Assembly (NCBI GenBank): GCA_020630145.1
Contig: JAHDBX010000014.1
Location: 1 to 8,359 of the forward strand
Origin: Gammaproteobacteria bacterium
Lineage (GTDB): Bacteria; Pseudomonadota; Gammaproteobacteria; HTCC5015
Length of the DNA: 8,359 nt
Direction of reading: 5' to 3'
The position numbers and the translations under genes are program-made. Of the stretch, positions 5,318-8,359 are shown piece by piece. Numbering within the stretch: position 1 is the stretch's first letter; each line of letters starts with the position of its first letter. The notes below the pieces were generated by a model, which saw nothing but the letters and a program-made list of their open reading frames with translations, did no database searches and had not been told where the DNA came from.

Positions 5318-8068
5318 ATGATGACAAAAAAATACGATCTTATTCTAGTAGATGGTTCTTCTTATCTTTTTAGAGCTTATCATGCAACAGCGAAAGCTAA
5401 CATGGTGACTTCTGCTGGTGAGCCAACAGGTGCCATTAGGACTGTGATAAGTATGCTCCATAAGCTGATCAACACCTATCAGCCCAAGCAAATGGCTGTT
5501 ATTTTTGATGCGAAAGGTAAAAATTTTCGGCATGAGCTATTTGCTGACTACAAGGCGAATCGTCCGCCTATGCCCGATGAGTTGCGTGTCCAAATTGAGC
5601 CCTTGCACGATATTATCCGAGCACTAGGTTTGCCTTTAATCGTGGTTGATGGTGTAGAGGCTGACGATGTGCTGGGGACTTACGCTAAGCAGGCTGCTGC
5701 TGAGAAAACATCGCTGCTTATTTCTACAGGAGATAAAGACTTAGCGCAGCTGGTAAATGAGCATGTCACGCTGATTAATACGATGAATGATACCTTGATG
5801 GATGTTGATAAGGTTAAGGAAAAATTTGGTGTAGATACCAGCCAAATTATCGATTACTTAGCTTTAATTGGTGATACCAGTGACAACATTCCCGGTGTGC
5901 CGAAAGTCGGGCCTAAAACCGCTGTGAAGTGGCTGGCTAAATATGAAAATTTGGATAATATTATTGCAAAGGCAGATGAATTTGGTGGCAAAGTAGGTGA
6001 AAACTTACGCGCTAGTTTAGAACAACTGCCTATTTCTTATCAGTTAGCTACGATTAAGTGTGATGTTGAACTTGATACAGCCATTAATGACTTGGTCCAA
6101 GGCGAGCCAGATAAAGATACTTTGCAGGATTTTTACAGCCGCTTTGAATTTAAAGCCTGGTTAAAAGAGTTACAAAACCCTGATGCGAATAAAGCTGCTG
6201 ATACGAGCAATGTTAATGCTCAGCCATCTTCACAAGATGTATCGCAAAAAGCAGAGCGTCCACCATATGTTTGTATACAAGATCAAGCCAGCTTAGATCA
6301 GTGGTTAGGGTATCTACAAAGCGCCAATATTTTTGCTTTTGATACGGAAACCACGAGCTTAAATTATATCGATGCTGAAATTGTTGGGGTGTCATTTGCG
6401 ACTGCCGAGCAAGGGGCCGCTTATGTGCCTTTAGCGCATAGCTATGAAGAAGCTGAGACACAGTTAGATCGAGATCGAGTGTTGCAACAACTCAAGCCCT
6501 TGTTAGAAAGTGAAGACAAGAAAGTAGTGGGCCAACACCTTAAGTACGATAAAAACGTACTGCAAAATTACAACATCTCATTAACCGGTATTGCTCATGA
6601 TACGATGCTTGAGTCATATGTGTTTGACTCAACCGCAACGCGCCATGACATGGACTCTTTAGCCTCTAAATATTTAGGTGAAAAGACCATTAAGTTTGAA
6701 GAGGTAGCGGGCAAAGGCGCTAAACAAGTTACTTTCGACAAGGTTGATATAGCGATTGCCACAGACTATGCTGCTGAAGATGCGGATATCACCTTGCGTT
6801 TACATCAAGCCTTGCATAGTCAGTTGGCAGAAATTGAGCCTTTGCATGCTGTTTATAATGATATTGAATTACCCTTAATTGAGGTGCTTTCTAGTATGGA
6901 AACCACGGGCGTATTGATTGATGCTGATATGCTTTATGAACAAAGCACGGAGTTGGCGCAATTGATGGCAGCTGCTGAAATAAAAGCACATGATTTAGCA
7001 GGTGAAGCATTTAACCTAGGTTCGCCTAAGCAAATTCAAGGTATATTATTTGAAAAACAGGGCTTGCCCGTTATTCGTAAAACGCCTAAAGGTCAACCTT
7101 CAACAGCTGAAGATGTATTACAAGAACTGGCCGATGCCGGGCATGAGATACCACAAGCTATTTTGCATTACCGCAGCTTAAGTAAATTGAAATCAACGTA
7201 TACCGATAAATTGCCTCAGCAAATGAATAGTAAAACAGGCCGGGTGCATACGTCGTATCATCAAGCCGTTGCTGCAACTGGTCGCTTATCATCGTCTGAT
7301 CCGAATTTGCAAAATATCCCTATTCGTACCGAAGAAGGACGACGTATTCGGCAGGCATTTGTAGCACCACAGGGCTATAAAATCTTGGCTGCTGATTACT
7401 CGCAAATAGAATTGCGTATTATGGCGCATTTGTCGGGTGATGACGCTTTGCTTCGCGCTTTTGCTAATGGCGAAGATATTCATAAAGCGACAGCGGCAGA
7501 AGTGTTTGCTGGTAGCCTGGATGAGGTAACTGATGAACAGCGCCGTTCAGCCAAGGCTATTAACTTCGGTTTAATTTATGGCATGTCGGCCTTTGGTTTA
7601 GCTAAGCAATTGGGTATAACGCGTGGGCAAGCGCAGTCATATGTTGACTTGTACTTTGAGCGTTATCCAAGTGTAAAAGCCTATATGGATAACACGCGTG
7701 AACAAGCAAAAGAAAAGGGCTATGTTGAAACAGTATTCGGTAGGCGTTTATATTTGCCAGATATTAATGCCCGCAATGGGCAAATGCGTCAGTACGCCGA
7801 ACGTACGGCTATTAATGCGCCTATGCAGGGTACGGCGGCAGATATTATTAAAAAAGCGATGCTGTCAGTTTATCAGTGGTTACAAACCGAGCAAACGGGT
7901 GTGCGCATGGTGATGCAAGTGCACGATGAATTAGTTTTTGAGGTGCCTGAAGACAGCATTGAACAAAGTGGCGCTAAAATAAAGTCATTAATGGAAAATG
8001 CGGCAGAAATTTCTGTACCGTTGTTGGTTGAGGTGGGTGTGGGTGTAAATTGGGATGAGGCGCACTAA
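5318..8068 (+). CDS. polA: DNA polymerase I
   Basis: Pol I fills repair gaps and replaces RNA primers of Okazaki fragments by coupled synthesis and 5' nuclease action. All three domains are present in 916 residues (E. coli 928). The 5' nuclease (about 1-290) keeps its metal ligands: Asp12, Asp64, Glu114, Asp116, Asp117, Asp139, Asp141, Asp186 and Asp189. After a variable linker (about 288-315) the 3'-5' proofreading domain retains Asp342 and Glu344 (FDTET), Asp428 (HDTMLES) and Tyr484 with Asp488 (YAAED), so it should be active. The polymerase domain keeps Asp693 and Glu698 (ADYSQIELR), Lys746, Phe750 and Tyr754 in the O helix (RRSAKAINFGLIYG), and Asp870 (QVHDE); numbering is 12 behind E. 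coli throughout this domain. The C-terminus NWDEAH is typical. The start could be the ATG at 5318 or the adjacent ATG at 5321. No plus-strand terminator with a U tract follows the stop. Confidence 0.98.
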   Translation: MMTKKYDLILVDGSSYLFRAYHATAKANMVTSAGEPTGAIRTVISMLHKLINTYQPKQMAVIFDAKGKNFRHELFADYKANRPPMPDELRVQIEPLHDIIRALGLPLIVVDGVEADDVLGTYAKQAAAEKTSLLISTGDKDLAQLVNEHVTLINTMNDTLMDVDKVKEKFGVDTSQIIDYLALIGDTSDNIPGVPKVGPKTAVKWLAKYENLDNIIAKADEFGGKVGENLRASLEQLPISYQLATIKCDVELDTAINDLVQGEPDKDTLQDFYSRFEFKAWLKELQNPDANKAADTSNVNAQPSSQDVSQKAERPPYVCIQDQASLDQWLGYLQSANIFAFDTETTSLNYIDAEIVGVSFATAEQGAAYVPLAHSYEEAETQLDRDRVLQQLKPLLESEDKKVVGQHLKYDKNVLQNYNISLTGIAHDTMLESYVFDSTATRHDMDSLASKYLGEKTIKFEEVAGKGAKQVTFDKVDIAIATDYAAEDADITLRLHQALHSQLAEIEPLHAVYNDIELPLIEVLSSMETTGVLIDADMLYEQSTELAQLMAAAEIKAHDLAGEAFNLGSPKQIQGILFEKQGLPVIRKTPKGQPSTAEDVLQELADAGHEIPQAILHYRSLSKLKSTYTDKLPQQMNSKTGRVHTSYHQAVAATGRLSSSDPNLQNIPIRTEEGRRIRQAFVAPQGYKILAADYSQIELRIMAHLSGDDALLRAFANGEDIHKATAAEVFAGSLDEVTDEQRRSAKAINFGLIYGMSAFGLAKQLGITRGQAQSYVDLYFERYPSVKAYMDNTREQAKEKGYVETVFGRRLYLPDINARNGQMRQYAERTAINAPMQGTAADIIKKAMLSVYQWLQTEQTGVRMVMQVHDELVFEVPEDSIEQSGAKIKSLMENAAEISVPLLVEVGVGVNWDEAH

Positions 8069-8092
8069 TCCTCAGTAGGTTTTCTCCCAAAT

Positions 8093-8122
8093 AAAAAAAA
8101 GGCCAAAACATAGGTTTTGGCC
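8093..8122 (-). terminator. Leftward intrinsic terminator between polA and engB
   Basis: GGCCAAAAC (8101-8109) and GTTTTGGCC (8114-8122) form a perfect 9-bp stem with a 4-base loop. On the minus strand the stem is followed by eight U residues (8100-8093). On the plus strand the sequence after the stem (ATTCCAATG) has no T tract, so this terminates leftward transcription, not polA. It ends a minus-strand transcript: engB itself or the predicted small RNA. Confidence 0.92.
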
Positions 8123-8212
8123 ATTCCAATGAGGGTTAAATATTGAATATAAACTGGAGAATGCGTCTCACTAAACTAGATAGTTCATAGGATACGAATA
8201 ACTACTATCAGT
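8093..8212 (-). ncRNA. Predicted small RNA in the polA-engB gap (Spot 42/ErsA position)
   Basis: A promoter and a strong terminator on the minus strand bound about 120 nt without a meaningful ORF. Starting at an A near 8212-8213, the RNA would open with a small hairpin. The DNA inverted repeat AATAACT/AGTTATT (8197-8203 with 8210-8216) is partly transcribed, leaving AACT/AGTT. The RNA then carries a weak GAGA/TCTC hairpin (8155-8167), an AU-rich stretch, a single-stranded AACCCTCATTGG segment (8127-8138) and the terminator with eight U. The U tail and AU-rich stretch suit Hfq binding. CCCUC and UAUCCU are complementary to ribosome-binding sequences. The E. coli polA-yihA gap encodes Spot 42 and the P. 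aeruginosa polA-engB gap encodes ErsA. No primary-sequence match to either is claimed, and E. coli spf lies on the polA strand, opposite to this call. Alternatively this is simply the engB 3' UTR. Confidence 0.55.
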
Positions 8213-8218
8213 TATTAA

Positions 8219-8247
8219 ATTGTAGTCTAGAAAATGCCTTTCCACAA
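8219..8247 (-). promoter_or_regulatory. Sigma70-like promoter of the predicted small RNA
   Basis: On the minus strand, TTGTGG (8247-8242) is followed after exactly 17 bases by TACAAT (8224-8219). The -10 matches consensus at five of six positions and the -35 at three of six, including the TTG. The predicted start is near 8212-8213. The promoter lies about 60 bases beyond the engB stop codon, in non-coding DNA. Confidence 0.55.
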
Positions 8248-8261
8248 AGGAATAGTTCACA

Positions 8262-8310
8262 TAATTGTTAAGAAAACGGGGCCTTTTTTTGGTTTATTTT
8301 TAAACAATTA
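8262..8310. repeat. Long imperfect palindrome over the engB stop codon
   Basis: TAATTGTT (8262-8269) and AACAATTA (8303-8310) are exact complements. Inside them AAAA (8273-8276) can pair with TTTT (8297-8300), and GGGCC (8279-8283) can pair with GGTTT (8291-8295) using G-U pairs on the plus-strand RNA, around a loop of seven T. No U tract follows on either strand, so it is not a classical terminator. Its right arm contains the engB stop codon (8308-8310). Confidence 0.5.
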
Positions 8311-8359
8311 TAGTTCAAACCATTGATTTAAAACGTTTTTTAGTTCATCTACGCCTATT
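8308..8359 (-). CDS. engB: Ribosome biogenesis GTPase EngB (YihA/YsxC), C-terminal fragment
   Basis: Read on the minus strand from the window edge, the frame gives 16 residues, IGVDELKNVLNQWFEL, then TAA at 8310-8308. This resembles the C-terminal helix of EngB; as I remember it the E. coli protein has QGVDKLRQKLDTWF at this position. Its position just downstream of polA and convergent with it is the conserved place of this gene in gammaproteobacteria. EngB is an essential GTPase acting in assembly of the large ribosomal subunit. Everything upstream of this helix, including the GTP-binding motifs, lies outside the window, so the call rests on a short match plus gene order. Confidence 0.75.
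   Translation of the reverse strand, partial: IGVDELKNVLNQWFEL

Noticed and set aside
8069..8090. CCT-CAGT-AGG followed by TTTT as a polA terminator
   Set aside because: The stem is only 3 bp and the T run is interrupted after four bases, which is too weak.
8236..8261. A sigmaE/AlgU-type promoter (as for ErsA) using TGAACTA on the minus strand, or a CRP site from TGTGA at 8261-8257
   Set aside because: From TGAACTA to the only TCTGA-like sequence (TCTAG) is about 21 bases, too long for sigmaE. The CRP motif is only a half-site without the second TCACA arm.
8154..8290. A plus-strand small RNA in the Spot 42 orientation, from TATAAA (8148-8153) to the T7 run at 8284-8290
   Set aside because: The only -35 at a suitable distance (TTCCAA) is poor. 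The GGGGCC before the T run has no good complementary arm just upstream, so there is no convincing terminator.

Overview
The window looks like a chromosomal housekeeping segment from a gammaproteobacterium. UvrD and DNA polymerase I both align closely, from memory, with the Escherichia coli proteins. The cluster of a type II homoserine kinase gene (thrB), polA and engB resembles the Pseudomonas arrangement. Base composition is moderately AT-rich by eye, which would fit an aquatic relative of the Cellvibrionales or Oceanospirillales, but that placement is only an inference. I see no insertion sequence, CRISPR array, tRNA, rRNA or prophage gene.

Layout from left to right. Bases 1-237 are the 3' end of a type IV minor pilin gene, closed by a strong intrinsic terminator. 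uvrD (331-2520, +) follows and converges, across a 16-base gap, on a GAF-GGDEF diguanylate cyclase gene (2537-3541, -). Upstream of the cyclase on the same strand lies a small outer-membrane beta-barrel protein gene (3668-4150, -) with its own terminator, then thrB (4249-5226, -). thrB is divergent from polA (5318-8068, +) across 91 bases. The right edge cuts into the last 16 codons plus stop of engB on the minus strand (8308-8359).

The genes are mostly independent units rather than one pathway. UvrD and Pol I act together in nucleotide excision repair: the helicase removes the excised oligonucleotide and UvrC, and the polymerase fills the gap. ThrB makes O-phosphohomoserine for threonine synthesis. 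The cyclase makes c-di-GMP. The pilin belongs to surface motility or adhesion.

The most interesting stretch is the non-coding gap between polA and engB (8069-8307). It carries a sigma70-like promoter on the minus strand (-35 at 8242-8247, -10 at 8219-8224, exactly 17 bases apart). About 115-120 bases downstream is a perfect 9-bp intrinsic terminator with eight U residues, and there is no meaningful ORF between them. This predicts a small RNA of about 120 nt. The polA-engB(yihA) gap is where E. coli encodes Spot 42 and Pseudomonas aeruginosa encodes ErsA, so a positional counterpart is plausible. Here the best-supported orientation is antisense to any polA read-through.
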